Positions 1-8,172 of a stretch of 64,000 nucleotides of DNA are shown piece after piece. The notes under the pieces are model-generated. The model ran no database searches and was not told the DNA's origin. It saw only the letters and a program-made list of their open reading frames with translations. Made by a program: the position numbers and the translations under genes. Source of the stretch: Lentzea fradiae (GTDB lineage Bacteria; Actinomycetota; Actinomycetes; Mycobacteriales; Pseudonocardiaceae); assembly GCF_900100955.1 (NCBI RefSeq), contig NZ_FNCC01000011.1, forward strand, positions 303,841 through 367,840, in the 5' to 3' direction. Position 1 is the stretch's first letter; every line of letters starts with the position of its first letter.

Positions 1-1063
1 CGGCGATCTGCTCCGGCGTCACGTCGTTGATCCACACGGCCTCGCCGGACTCGGAGCCCGCGAGGTACTTGAGCTTGTCCTTCGTCCTGAGCACCGAGAA
101 GACCTGCAGGTGCAGCCACATCTCCTCGCGGCCCGCGTTGACCGGCGCCTGGTGCCACGCGGCGATGTAGGGCAGCGGCCGGTCGTAGAGGGCGTCCAGG
201 CGGTGCAGGACCCGCAGGTACGTCGTGCTGAGGTCGTCGCGTTCCGCTGAGGACAGCGCGGCGAGGTCCGGCACCTGGCGGCGCGGCGCCAGCACGACCT
301 CGACGGGCCAGCGGGCGGCTGCGGGCACGAACGCCACCCAGTGCTCGGACTGCTCCACGATCCGGGCACCGGCGCGCAGCTCGGCCTCCAGCACGTCGCC
401 GAACAGCGGGCGGCCGTGCCGGGCGTGGTGGTCGAGCGCCGCCGAGAGCATCCGCTCGGTCTTGGGCGTCACGAACGGGTACGCGTAGATCTGGCCGTGC
501 GGGTGCGAGAGCGTCACGCCGATCTCTTCGCCGCGGTTCTCGAACGGGAAGACCTGCTCCACGCCCGGCAGCGCCGACAGGAACGCGACCCGGTCGGCCC
601 AGGCGTCCACGACGGTCCGCACCCGCGACGGCGACAGCTCGCCGAACGACTTCTCGTGGTCGGACGTGAAGCACACGACCTCGCAGCGCCCCCGGCCGGG
701 AGCACGCGCGAACAGCTCCTCACCATCCACAGTGGACGGCACGTCCGGGACGTTCTGCGCCAGCGACGGGAAGCGGTTCTCGAACACGACGACGTCGTAG
801 CCGGCCTCGGGGATCTCGGTCGGCCTGCCCGGCGTCGACGGGCACAGCGGACAGAGGTCCGCGGGCGGCTTGTAGGTGCGCGTCTGGCGATGAGCCGCCA
901 TCGCGACCCACTCGCGGGTCAACGGGTCCAGCCGCACCTCCGACATCGGCTGAGTCGCGGGGAGGTCCCGCGTGTCCACCGCGACCCGCGGCGGCGCCTC
1001 GGCGCTGTCGTCGAAGTAGATGATCTCCCGGCCGTCCGCCAGTTTTCCCGCGGTACGCCTCAC
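1..1063 (-). CDS. galT: Galactose-1-phosphate uridylyltransferase, 3' end cut by window edge
   Basis: The enzyme moves UMP between UDP-glucose and galactose-1-phosphate in the Leloir pathway, in the cytoplasm. Translating from a GTG at 1063 gives about 354 residues before the window ends, starting MRRTAGKLADGREIIYFDD. The GalT active-site signature HPHGQ is near residue 185 in the context GVTLSHPHGQIYAYP. Before it come PLTREWVAMAAHRQ and CPLCPS, the latter a metal-site cysteine pair. The GTG overlaps the TGA of the deoR-type gene in a GTGA junction, so the two are probably translationally coupled and transcribed with the beta-galactosidase. galK would be expected just beyond the left edge but cannot be seen. 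The frame is open to the window edge. Confidence 0.93.
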   Translation of the reverse strand, partial: MRRTAGKLADGREIIYFDDSAEAPPRVAVDTRDLPATQPMSEVRLDPLTREWVAMAAHRQTRTYKPPADLCPLCPSTPGRPTEIPEAGYDVVVFENRFPSLAQNVPDVPSTVDGEELFARAPGRGRCEVVCFTSDHEKSFGELSPSRVRTVVDAWADRVAFLSALPGVEQVFPFENRGEEIGVTLSHPHGQIYAYPFVTPKTERMLSAALDHHARHGRPLFGDVLEAELRAGARIVEQSEHWVAFVPAAARWPVEVVLAPRRQVPDLAALSSAERDDLSTTYLRVLHRLDALYDRPLPYIAAWHQAPVNAGREEMWLHLQVFSVLRTKDKLKYLAGSESGEAVWINDVTPEQIA

Positions 1064-1857
1064 GCCAGCTCCTCGCCACTTCCCGGTACGTGCGCCAACA
1101 CCAACTCGCCGACCTGCTCGGAGAGGATCGCCCGTGCGTCGTCCGGCAAACCCTCGTCCGTCACCAGGACGTGCGCCTCGTCCAGGTCGGCGATCGTGGA
1201 GATGCCGACGGTTCCCCACTTCGTGTGGTCGGCGACCACGACCACGCGACCGGCCGCGTCGACGAGCGCGCGGTCGGTCTCGCTCTCGTTGAGGTTAGGG
1301 GTGGTGAAGCCGGAGCGCTCGGCCATGCCGTGCACGCCCAGGAACACCACGTCCAGGTGCAGCGAGCGCAGCGCCTGCACGGCGACCGGGCCGACCAGGG
1401 CGTCGGACGGGGTCCGCACGCCGCCGGTGAGGACCACCGTGCGGTCGGTCCGCCCGCTCTGTTGCAGCACGTCCGCCACGCGGATGGAGTTCGTCACGAC
1501 CGTCAGGTCCGGGATGTCGTCGAGGAAGCGGGCCAGCGTCCACGTCGTGGTGCCCGCCGATAACCCGATGGCCGTGCCGGGCCGCACGAGGCCCGCGGCG
1601 AGTGCCGCGATCGCCTCCTTCTCGGGCAGCTGGCGGACCGACTTGGCCTCGAACCCCGGTTCGTCCGTGGAGCGCCCGACGACGGACGTGGCGCCGCCGT
1701 AGACCTTCTCGACGAGCCCGCGGGAGGCGAGCACGTCCAGGTCGCGGCGCACGGTCATGTCCGAGACGCCGAGCCTGACCACCAGGTCGCTCACGCGCAC
1801 GGCGCCGGTCCGCCGGACCTCCTCCAGGATGACCGCCTGCCGTTGACGTGCCAGCAC
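1060..1857 (-). CDS. DeoR-family transcriptional regulator of the galactoside locus
   Basis: This 265-residue protein begins with a GTG one base after the stop of the upstream beta-galactosidase gene. An N-terminal winged helix (about residues 5-58) carries the family pattern VSDMTVRRDLDVLASRGL. It is followed by a DeoRC sugar-phosphate sensing domain with the ligand-loop motif LSAGTTTWTLAR (about 99-110) and DHTKWGTVG near the C terminus. DeoR regulators of this type usually repress sugar operons until a phosphorylated sugar binds. Placed between the GH42 enzyme and galT, it most likely senses a galactose-pathway phosphate and acts on the divergent promoter, where a phased AACACAA repeat lies. 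The ligand and target are inference. Confidence 0.9.
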   Translation of the reverse strand: MLARQRQAVILEEVRRTGAVRVSDLVVRLGVSDMTVRRDLDVLASRGLVEKVYGGATSVVGRSTDEPGFEAKSVRQLPEKEAIAALAAGLVRPGTAIGLSAGTTTWTLARFLDDIPDLTVVTNSIRVADVLQQSGRTDRTVVLTGGVRTPSDALVGPVAVQALRSLHLDVVFLGVHGMAERSGFTTPNLNESETDRALVDAAGRVVVVADHTKWGTVGISTIADLDEAHVLVTDEGLPDDARAILSEQVGELVLAHVPGSGEELA

Positions 1858-1858
1858 C

Positions 1859-3841
1859 TCACACCTCTTCCCTGAGGACGACGACGTCCCCGGCGCGCAC
1901 GGTGAGGCGTCCGGAGACCTGCGTGCCGGACAACACGTCGACCCCGGACGCCTCGATCTGCGCGTCGGTGCCGGAGTGGTTCACGGCGAAGAGCCACGAT
2001 ACGTCGCCCTTGCGCCTGACCAGCTCGATTCCCGTGGGTGAAACGGCGACACCCGCGCCGGAGAGCGCGTTTTCCACCGTTCGGCCGAGACCGGCCTCGT
2101 CGAGGTCGCACGCCACGTACCACGCGACACCGTTGCCGAAGCTGTTGCGCGTGATGGCCGCGACGCCCGGCAACGGTCCGTCCGCATAGGAGGCGACCAC
2201 GTCGGCGCCGCGGGTGTGGAGGTGCTCGGTCCACATCGACGCCGTCGAACCGTCGCTCAGCGAGACGGTCTCGTCCTTCCGAAGCGGGAAGAACTCCTCC
2301 GACCACACGCCCAGCACGTCGCGGAACGCGCCGGGGTAGCCGCCCAGCCGCACCCGCGTGTGCTCGTCGGCCACCCCGGACAGGTACGTGACGACGACGT
2401 GCCCGCCGCCCGCCACGTAATCGGCGATCACGTGGGCGTGCGCGTCGGACACCGCGTAGAAGGCCGGTACGACCACCAGCGAGTAGCCGGAGAGGTTCGT
2501 GCCCGGCGCGACGAAGTCGACCGTGACACCGGCCTGCCAGAGCGCCTTGTAGTAGCCCAGGACATGCCGGTAGTAGTCGAAGTCCGCGGTGGGGTGCGCG
2601 TCCTGCCGCAGTGCCCAGTTGGACTGGAAGTCGTACAGGACCGCAACGGACGCGTCCACAGTGGACCCGACGACGTCGCGCAGCTTCGCGTACTCGGCAC
2701 CGACCTCGCAGACCTCGCGGTACACCTTGGTCTCCGTGCCGGCGTGCGGGACCATCGCCGAGTGGTAGCGCTCGCTGCCGCCGCGCGACTGCCGCCACTG
2801 GAAGAACAGCGTGCCGTCCGCGCCGCGGGCGATGTTCTGGAACGAGTGCCGCCGCATCTCCCCCGGCAGCTTCGCGATGTTGCGGTGCTGCCAGTTCACC
2901 GCGGACGTCGAGTTCTCCATGAGCAGCCACGGTTTGCCGCCCGCGAGACCGCGCACCAGGTCGGCGGACATGGCGAGCTCGACGTGCCGGTCCGGCGACT
3001 CGGCCTGCGTGTAGTGGTCGTTGGAGACGAAGTCGACCTCGCGCGCCCACTTCCAGTAGTCGAGGTCGCCGAACGTCCAGTTGGCCATGAAGTTCGTGGT
3101 GACCGGCACGTCCGGCGTGATCATGCGCAGCACGTCCCGCTCGGCCTTGTACAGCTCCAGGATCGCGTCGTCGGAGAACCTGTCGTAGTCGAGCACGTGC
3201 GCAGGGTTCGAGAACGTCGGCGTGACGCGCGGCGGCAGGACCTGCGCGAAGTCGGTGTAGCCCTGGCTCCAGAACGCCGTGGACCACGCGTCGTTGAGCT
3301 GGTCGAGGGTGTAGCGGCCGGCCAGCCACTCGCGGAACGACGCCGCGCACGCGTCGCAGTAGCAGCGCTTCACGTGGCAGGCGTACTCGTTGCCGACGTG
3401 CCACGCGGCCAGCGCGGGGTGGTCGCGGTAGTGCGAGGCCATCTCGGCGGCGAGTGCCGTCGCCCTGTCCCGGTAGATCGGCGACGACGGGCAGTACGCC
3501 TGCCGGGAGCCGTGCGAGAGCCGCACGCCGTCCGCGCGGACGGGCAACATCTCGGGGTGCTCGGCGGTCAGCCAGGGCGGCGGCGCGGCGGTGGCGGTCG
3601 CGAGGTCGACGCGGATGCCACCGGCGTGCAGGAGGTCCATCACGCGGTCGAGCCACTCGAAGCGGTACTCGCCCTTGCTGACCTCGATCCGGCCCCAGGA
3701 GAAGATCCCGAGGCTGACCATCGTGACGCCGGCCCGTCGCATGAGCTCGACGTCCTCGGTCCAGACGTGTTCTGGCCACTGCTCTGGGTTGTAGTCAGCG
3801 CCCCAGCCCAGGCCCGGCAGGTCGATCGGCCACGTCGTCAC
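1859..3841 (-). CDS. GH42 family beta-galactosidase
   Basis: A 660-residue cytoplasmic enzyme with no signal peptide; it hydrolyses terminal beta-galactosides. It starts MTTWPIDLPGLGWGADYNPEQWP, the usual opening of family GH42. The acid/base is E152 in WHVGNEYACH and the nucleophile is E309 in PWLLMENSTSAVNWQ. Cysteines C117, C160, C162 and C165 match the spacing of the structural zinc site known in Thermus GH42. The trimerisation and C-terminal beta domains follow, so length is normal. It is the first gene of the minus-strand operon (lacZ-type, deoR-type, galT) and is divergent from the sugar ABC importer, so imported galactosides would be cleaved here and galactose fed to GalT. Confidence 0.95.
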   Translation of the reverse strand: MTTWPIDLPGLGWGADYNPEQWPEHVWTEDVELMRRAGVTMVSLGIFSWGRIEVSKGEYRFEWLDRVMDLLHAGGIRVDLATATAAPPPWLTAEHPEMLPVRADGVRLSHGSRQAYCPSSPIYRDRATALAAEMASHYRDHPALAAWHVGNEYACHVKRCYCDACAASFREWLAGRYTLDQLNDAWSTAFWSQGYTDFAQVLPPRVTPTFSNPAHVLDYDRFSDDAILELYKAERDVLRMITPDVPVTTNFMANWTFGDLDYWKWAREVDFVSNDHYTQAESPDRHVELAMSADLVRGLAGGKPWLLMENSTSAVNWQHRNIAKLPGEMRRHSFQNIARGADGTLFFQWRQSRGGSERYHSAMVPHAGTETKVYREVCEVGAEYAKLRDVVGSTVDASVAVLYDFQSNWALRQDAHPTADFDYYRHVLGYYKALWQAGVTVDFVAPGTNLSGYSLVVVPAFYAVSDAHAHVIADYVAGGGHVVVTYLSGVADEHTRVRLGGYPGAFRDVLGVWSEEFFPLRKDETVSLSDGSTASMWTEHLHTRGADVVASYADGPLPGVAAITRNSFGNGVAWYVACDLDEAGLGRTVENALSGAGVAVSPTGIELVRRKGDVSWLFAVNHSGTDAQIEASGVDVLSGTQVSGRLTVRAGDVVVLREEV

Positions 3842-3876
3842 GGCCGCAAGAGTGGCTGACTTCGGCCCCGAACGTC

Positions 3877-3893
3877 AACACAAGCAAACACAA
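3877..3893. promoter_or_regulatory. Candidate DeoR operator: phased 7-bp direct repeat
   Basis: Two perfect copies of AACACAA are separated by GCA, giving a 10-bp period (one helical turn). They lie 36 bp upstream of the beta-galactosidase start, in the region shared with the divergent ABC importer. DeoR-family proteins often bind short direct repeats. Assignment to the regulator at 1060-1857 is inference. Confidence 0.45.
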
Positions 3894-3990
3894 CTTTCCG
3901 TTGAGGTCTGTGCGCCGAAGTACCGGGACGAGTACCGGGAACGCTCACCACACCGCGCTGTGCACGGGTTTAACAGCTCCGTAACGGGGC

Positions 3991-4019
3991 TTGACATGGT
4001 GTATGACTGCGACCACATT
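3991..4019 (+). promoter_or_regulatory. Possible sigma-70-type promoter of the sugar importer operon
   Basis: A perfect TTGACA at 3991-3996 is followed 17 bp later by CACATT at 4014-4019, a weak -10 (3 of 6). It lies about 60 bp upstream of the binding-protein start at 4080. Just downstream, TTGTGCGCAACTTTGTTG echoes the TTGTG half-sites of the candidate operator. Confidence 0.35.
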
Positions 4020-4079
4020 GTGCGCAACTTTGTTGGAGTCCTGTTCGGTTCGCACGAGCGAGTGTCACCTGTAGGAGCG

Positions 4080-5387
4080 ATGATGGTTCGGTACACGCCT
4101 GGTTCCACTCCGTTACCGCACTTCGGTCGGCGCGCGATGCTGCGGGCCATGCTGGCGGGCGCCGGCGTCGCCGCGGCGAGTGGCGTCCTCTCGGCGTGCG
4201 GCTCCGGCTCCGGCGGCGACCCCAACGCGGTCACGTTCGGCAACAACCTGTCCGACCAGGTGCCGAAGGACGCGATCACCGCCGCGCTCAAGGCTTTCGA
4301 GGGCCAGTCGGGCGGCCTGTCCGTCACGATCAACACCAAGCAGCACGAGCAGTACCAGGAACAGATCAACAACTACCTGCAGGGCAAGCCGGACGACGTG
4401 CTCGCGTGGTTCGCGGGCTACCGCATGCGGTTCTTCGCCGACCAGGGCCTCACCGGCGACCTCACCGACCTGTGGGGCAAGATCGGCGGCAACTACTCCG
4501 ACGCGCTCAAGCAGGCGTCCACGGCCTCGGACGGCAAGCAGTACTTCGTGCCGTTCACCAACTACCCGTGGGGCGTGTTCTACCGCAAGAGCCTGTGGCA
4601 GGAACGCGGCTACGCGGAGCCCAAGACCCTCGACGAGCTCGTCGCGCTCGCCACGAAGATGAAGTCCGACGGCCTGGTCCCGATCGCCTTCGCGCAGAAG
4701 CAGGGCTGGCCCGGCATGGGCACGTTCGACCAGCTCAACTTCCGCATCAACGGGTACCAGTTCCACGTGGACCTGCTGGCGGGCAAGGAGGACTGGCAGG
4801 ACAAGCGCGTCAAGGAGGTCTTCGACACCTGGAAGCGCCTGCTGCCGTTCCACCAGGAGAACGCGCTCGGCCGCGACTGGCAGGAAGCCGCGCAGTCGTT
4901 GCAGCAGAAGAAGTCCGGCATGTACCTGCTGGGCTCGTTCCTCGGCCAGCAGTTCCCCGACGCGGAGAAGGACGACCTCGACTTCTTCCCGTTCCCGGAG
5001 ATCAACCCCGAGCACGGCACCGACACGGTCGAGGCGCCGATCGACGGCTACATGATGGCCAAGAAGCCCGCCAACTCCGAGGGCGCGCTCAAGCTGCTCG
5101 AGTACCTGTCGACGGCCGAGCCGCAGCTCACCTACCTGAAGTCCGACTCGTCCGTGGTCGCCACCAACAAGGACGCGGACACCTCCGGCTACAACTCGCT
5201 GCAGAAGAAGGCGGCCGAGGTCATCAAGAACGCCAAGCACGTCACGCAGTTCCTCGACCGCGACACCGACCCCGGCTTCGCGAGCGAGGCCGCCACCAAC
5301 GGCATCATCGAGTTCATCAAGAACCCCGACAACGTCGACTCCGTGCTCAAGGGCATGGCCGACCAGGCGAAGAACATCTTCAAGTGA
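4080..5387 (+). CDS. Sugar ABC transporter substrate-binding lipoprotein
   Basis: An extracytoplasmic solute-binding protein of family 1 (435 residues), anchored to the membrane by a lipid. I chose the ATG at 4080 because GTAGGAG sits just upstream; the frame is open further 5', but that part is not protein-like. The N terminus has an RR pair (FGRRAMLRAML), a hydrophobic stretch and the lipobox LSAC, so export may be by Tat or Sec followed by lipidation. The body has typical features such as FVPFTNYPWGVFYRKSLW and APIDGYMMAKKP. It is the first gene of an operon with two permeases through GTGA overlaps. Divergence from the GH42/galT operon points to a beta-galactoside ligand. That ligand is inference. 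Confidence 0.9.
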   Translation: MMVRYTPGSTPLPHFGRRAMLRAMLAGAGVAAASGVLSACGSGSGGDPNAVTFGNNLSDQVPKDAITAALKAFEGQSGGLSVTINTKQHEQYQEQINNYLQGKPDDVLAWFAGYRMRFFADQGLTGDLTDLWGKIGGNYSDALKQASTASDGKQYFVPFTNYPWGVFYRKSLWQERGYAEPKTLDELVALATKMKSDGLVPIAFAQKQGWPGMGTFDQLNFRINGYQFHVDLLAGKEDWQDKRVKEVFDTWKRLLPFHQENALGRDWQEAAQSLQQKKSGMYLLGSFLGQQFPDAEKDDLDFFPFPEINPEHGTDTVEAPIDGYMMAKKPANSEGALKLLEYLSTAEPQLTYLKSDSSVVATNKDADTSGYNSLQKKAAEVIKNAKHVTQFLDRDTDPGFASEAATNGIIEFIKNPDNVDSVLKGMADQAKNIFK

Positions 5388-6337
5388 CGGCGTTGCAGGA
5401 GAAGCCGCAGGCGGCGGTCCCCGGAGGACCGCCGCCTCGTCGGCGTGGAAAACGTGCCACCGCCCTCGCGGGCACGGACAAACTGGTGCTGGGGCTCATG
5501 CTCGGCATCCCCGCGGTCGTGCACCTGCTGTTCGTGTGGATCCCCGCGCTGGGCTCGGTCGCCCTGTCGTTCAGCGAGTGGAACGGCATCGGCGGCTTCG
5601 AGGACATCGAGTGGATCGGTGTCGGGAACTACGTCGAGATCTTCACCGAGTACCCGCGGTTCTGGCCCGCGGTGCAGCACAACCTCATCTGGCTGGTGTT
5701 CCTGCTCGTCGTGCCCACGTCGGCGGGTCTGCTGCTGGCGGTGCTGCTCGACCGCGAGCTGAGGTTCAGCCGGGTCTACCAGAGCGCGCTGTACCTGCCG
5801 ATGGTGCTGTCGCTCGCGCTCGTCGGCTTCATCTGGCAGCTCATCTACACGCCCGACGGCGGCCTGCTGAACTCGGTGCTGGGCCTCGACAAACCGGTCG
5901 ACTGGATCGGCGACTCGGACATCAACCTCTACGCGGTGCTCGTCGCCGCGGCCTGGCGGCACACCGGCTACATCATGCTGCTGTACCTGGCGGGCCTGAA
6001 GTCCGTCGACCCGGCGCTGAAGGAAGCGGCGGCACTGGACGGCGCCTCGTCCGCCCAGACGTTCTTCCGCGTCACGTTCCCGGTGATGAAGCCCGTCAAC
6101 ATCGTCGTGCTCGTGGTGACGGTGATCGAGGCGCTGCGCGCGTTCGACATCGTCTACGTCATCAACAAGGGCCGCAACGGCCTGGAGCTGCTGTCGGTCC
6201 TGGTGACCGACAACATCATCGGCGAGGCGTCCCGCATCGGCCGCGGCTCCGCGGTCGCCGTGGTGCTGCTGACGATCTCGCTCGGCTTCATCATCACGTA
6301 CCTGTACCAGGTGTTCAGCAAGGAGAACCGGACGTGA
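5384..6337 (+). CDS. Sugar ABC transporter permease (MalF-type)
   Basis: A 317-residue inner-membrane permease of a carbohydrate uptake transporter. It starts with a GTG overlapping the TGA of the binding-protein gene. A short basic cytoplasmic N terminus (PPPRRRGKR) precedes the first membrane helix (LVLGLMLGIPAVVHLLFVW); about six helices are visible. The EAA loop that contacts the ATPase is EAAALDGASSAQTFFRVTFP, about 90 residues from the C terminus. It should pair with the next permease as a heterodimer. No ATP-binding subunit is encoded in the window, as in many actinomycete CUT1 systems that share an MsiK/MsmK ATPase. Confidence 0.93.
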   Translation: MTALQEKPQAAVPGGPPPRRRGKRATALAGTDKLVLGLMLGIPAVVHLLFVWIPALGSVALSFSEWNGIGGFEDIEWIGVGNYVEIFTEYPRFWPAVQHNLIWLVFLLVVPTSAGLLLAVLLDRELRFSRVYQSALYLPMVLSLALVGFIWQLIYTPDGGLLNSVLGLDKPVDWIGDSDINLYAVLVAAAWRHTGYIMLLYLAGLKSVDPALKEAAALDGASSAQTFFRVTFPVMKPVNIVVLVVTVIEALRAFDIVYVINKGRNGLELLSVLVTDNIIGEASRIGRGSAVAVVLLTISLGFIITYLYQVFSKENRT

Positions 6338-7233
6338 CGGCGACCCTGGAACGCCCTGCCGCCAAAGCGAACAAGCGGTCGGTGACGCCCGCCAGGATCG
6401 CGCTGCACGTGTTCCTGGTCCTCACGTGCCTGATGACGCTGGCACCACTGCTGTGGGCGATGTACGCGTCACTGCGGACGTACGAGGACACTTCGGTCAA
6501 CGGGTACTTCTCGCTCGCCGAGTCGCTGACGTTCGAGAACTTCGCCAAGGCGTGGGAGATCGGCAACCTGCCGCAGTACTACTGGAACACGCTGCTGATC
6601 ACGATCCCGGCACTGGTGGTCACGCTGCTGCTGAGCTCGATGGTCGCGTTCGGCGTCGCGCGGTTCAGCTTCAAGTTCAACATCGCCTTGCTGATGCTGT
6701 TCACCGCCGGCAACCTGCTGCCGCAGCAGGTCATCGTGACCCCGCTGTGGCGGCTGTACCGGCTGATCGAGCTGCCGGTGTGGATGTCGGAGAGCGAGTC
6801 GCTCATCGACTCCCAGCTCGGCGTGATCCTGATCCACATCGCGTTCCAGATGGGCTTCTGCACGTTCGTGCTCTCCAACTACATGAAGACCATCCCGTAC
6901 GAGCTGACCGAGGCGGCCCGGGTGGACGGGGCTTCGGTGTTCCGGCAGTACTGGCAGCTCACCCTGCCGTTGTGCCGGCCGGTGCTGGCGGCTCTGGCCA
7001 CGCTGGAGTTCACCTGGATCTACAACGACTTCCTGTGGGCGCTGGTGCTGATCCAGGACGGGGACAAGATGCCCGTCACCTCTGCGTTGCAGAACCTCAA
7101 GGGCACGTTCTTCACCGACAACAACCTGATCGCCGCCGGGTCGCTGTTGGTGGCGTTGCCGACGCTGGTGGTGTTCTTCGTGTTGCAGCGGCAGTTCGTC
7201 GGCGGGTTGACGCTCGGCTCGACCAAGGGCTGA
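6334..7233 (+). CDS. Sugar ABC transporter permease (MalG-type)
   Basis: A 299-residue second permease of the same importer, starting with a GTG that overlaps the upstream TGA. It has six predicted membrane segments, a first periplasmic loop of MalG type (YASLRTYEDTSVNGYFSLAE) and the EAA motif EAARVDGASVFRQYWQLTLP followed by P at the usual place. The C-terminal LQRQFVGGLTLGSTKG is characteristic of MalG-like proteins. It ends the operon; a strong hairpin terminator follows 41 bp downstream. Confidence 0.93.
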   Translation: MTATLERPAAKANKRSVTPARIALHVFLVLTCLMTLAPLLWAMYASLRTYEDTSVNGYFSLAESLTFENFAKAWEIGNLPQYYWNTLLITIPALVVTLLLSSMVAFGVARFSFKFNIALLMLFTAGNLLPQQVIVTPLWRLYRLIELPVWMSESESLIDSQLGVILIHIAFQMGFCTFVLSNYMKTIPYELTEAARVDGASVFRQYWQLTLPLCRPVLAALATLEFTWIYNDFLWALVLIQDGDKMPVTSALQNLKGTFFTDNNLIAAGSLLVALPTLVVFFVLQRQFVGGLTLGSTKG

Positions 7234-7274
7234 CCGGCTCCTCGGTCACGTCATCGCCGCTCCACGACGATGCG

Positions 7275-7306
7275 AAGGGGCGGGGACCTCGTGGTCCCCG
7301 CCCCTT
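7275..7306 (+). terminator. Strong GC hairpin terminator after the importer operon
   Basis: A perfect 14-bp stem (7275-7288 with 7293-7306) and a TCGT loop sit between the convergent permease and signal peptidase genes. There is no T-run, so it may serve both strands. Confidence 0.75.
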
Positions 7307-7320
7307 CCGCGTGTCTTCGG

Positions 7321-8163
7321 CTACCGGCCGCCGGTCTGCGGGTTGTGGTCCGAGATGGTGCCCCAGCGGCCCACCGGGATCACGATCACGCGGGCCTTGC
7401 CCACGACGTTCTCGATCGGGATGGCGCCGTCCGCGGGGGTCGGGTCGCCGTGCTTGCGCGAGTCCGACGAGTTGTTGCGGTTGTCGCCCATCACCCACAG
7501 CTTGCCCGCGGGGACGGTGACCTTCTCGAAGGACTCCTGCTGGCGGGGGCCGCCGTTGAAGTTCAGGTACGGCTCGTCCAGGGGCTTGCCGTCGACCATC
7601 ACCCTGCCCTGGTCGTCGCAGCACTCGACGGTCTGGCCGCCGACGGCGATGACGCGCTTGATGAAGTCGGTGCCGCTGGGCTCGGAGAGGTTCACCATCG
7701 AGCCGAGGTCCTGGAGCGTGCCCACGACGAAGTTCGGGGGCTGCTGGCCGCCGGTCCAGTTCGGCGGGCCGCGGAAGACGATCACGTCGCCGGGGCGCGG
7801 GTCGTTGAACAGGTACGTGATCTTCTCGACCAGCACCTTGTCGTTCACGCAGCCCGTGCAGCCGTGCAGCGTCGTCTCCATCGAGGCCGACGGGATGACG
7901 AACACGCGCGCGACGAACGTCTGGATCACCACGGTCAGCAGGATCGCCACGCTGAAGATGACGAGCAGCTCTTTCCAGAACGGCTGCTTCTTCTTCGGCT
8001 TCTTCTTGGAGAACTTGGGTGACCTGTCCTCTTCCTCGTACGACGAGGAGGACGAAGCGGACGACCTGGACGTGGAGAAGCGCGTGGTGCGCTCGGAACC
8101 GTCTCCGGGGGGAGGCGTCGTCTCCCAGGTCGACGAAGAATCGTCGTTCACGCGATGACTCAC
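7321..8163 (-). CDS. lepB: Signal peptidase I
   Basis: A membrane-bound serine protease that removes signal peptides from Sec and Tat exported proteins (280 residues). An unusually long Ser-rich then acidic/basic cytoplasmic tail (residues 1-62, with KKKPKKK) precedes one membrane helix (about 66-86). The catalytic serine is S94 in IPSASMETTL and the general-base lysine is K169 in DFIKRVIAVGG. The box GDNRNNSSDSR is also present. The Cys pair near 102-105 and CC near 181-182 are extra. It is convergent with the importer operon and ends a short minus-strand run after the two-component genes. Confidence 0.95.
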   Translation of the reverse strand: MSHRVNDDSSSTWETTPPPGDGSERTTRFSTSRSSASSSSSYEEEDRSPKFSKKKPKKKQPFWKELLVIFSVAILLTVVIQTFVARVFVIPSASMETTLHGCTGCVNDKVLVEKITYLFNDPRPGDVIVFRGPPNWTGGQQPPNFVVGTLQDLGSMVNLSEPSGTDFIKRVIAVGGQTVECCDDQGRVMVDGKPLDEPYLNFNGGPRQQESFEKVTVPAGKLWVMGDNRNNSSDSRKHGDPTPADGAIPIENVVGKARVIVIPVGRWGTISDHNPQTGGR

Positions 8164-8172
8164 ACCCCCACC

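Noticed and set aside
2216..3859. Long open frame on the plus strand opposite the GH42 gene
   Set aside because: It is a high-GC mirror frame, rich in Arg, Val and His with no domain pattern, and lies wholly within a convincing gene.
3852..4079. Upstream extension of the sugar-binding protein
   Set aside because: The frame is open but covers the promoter, while the ATG at 4080 has a ribosome site followed by a signal peptide and lipobox.
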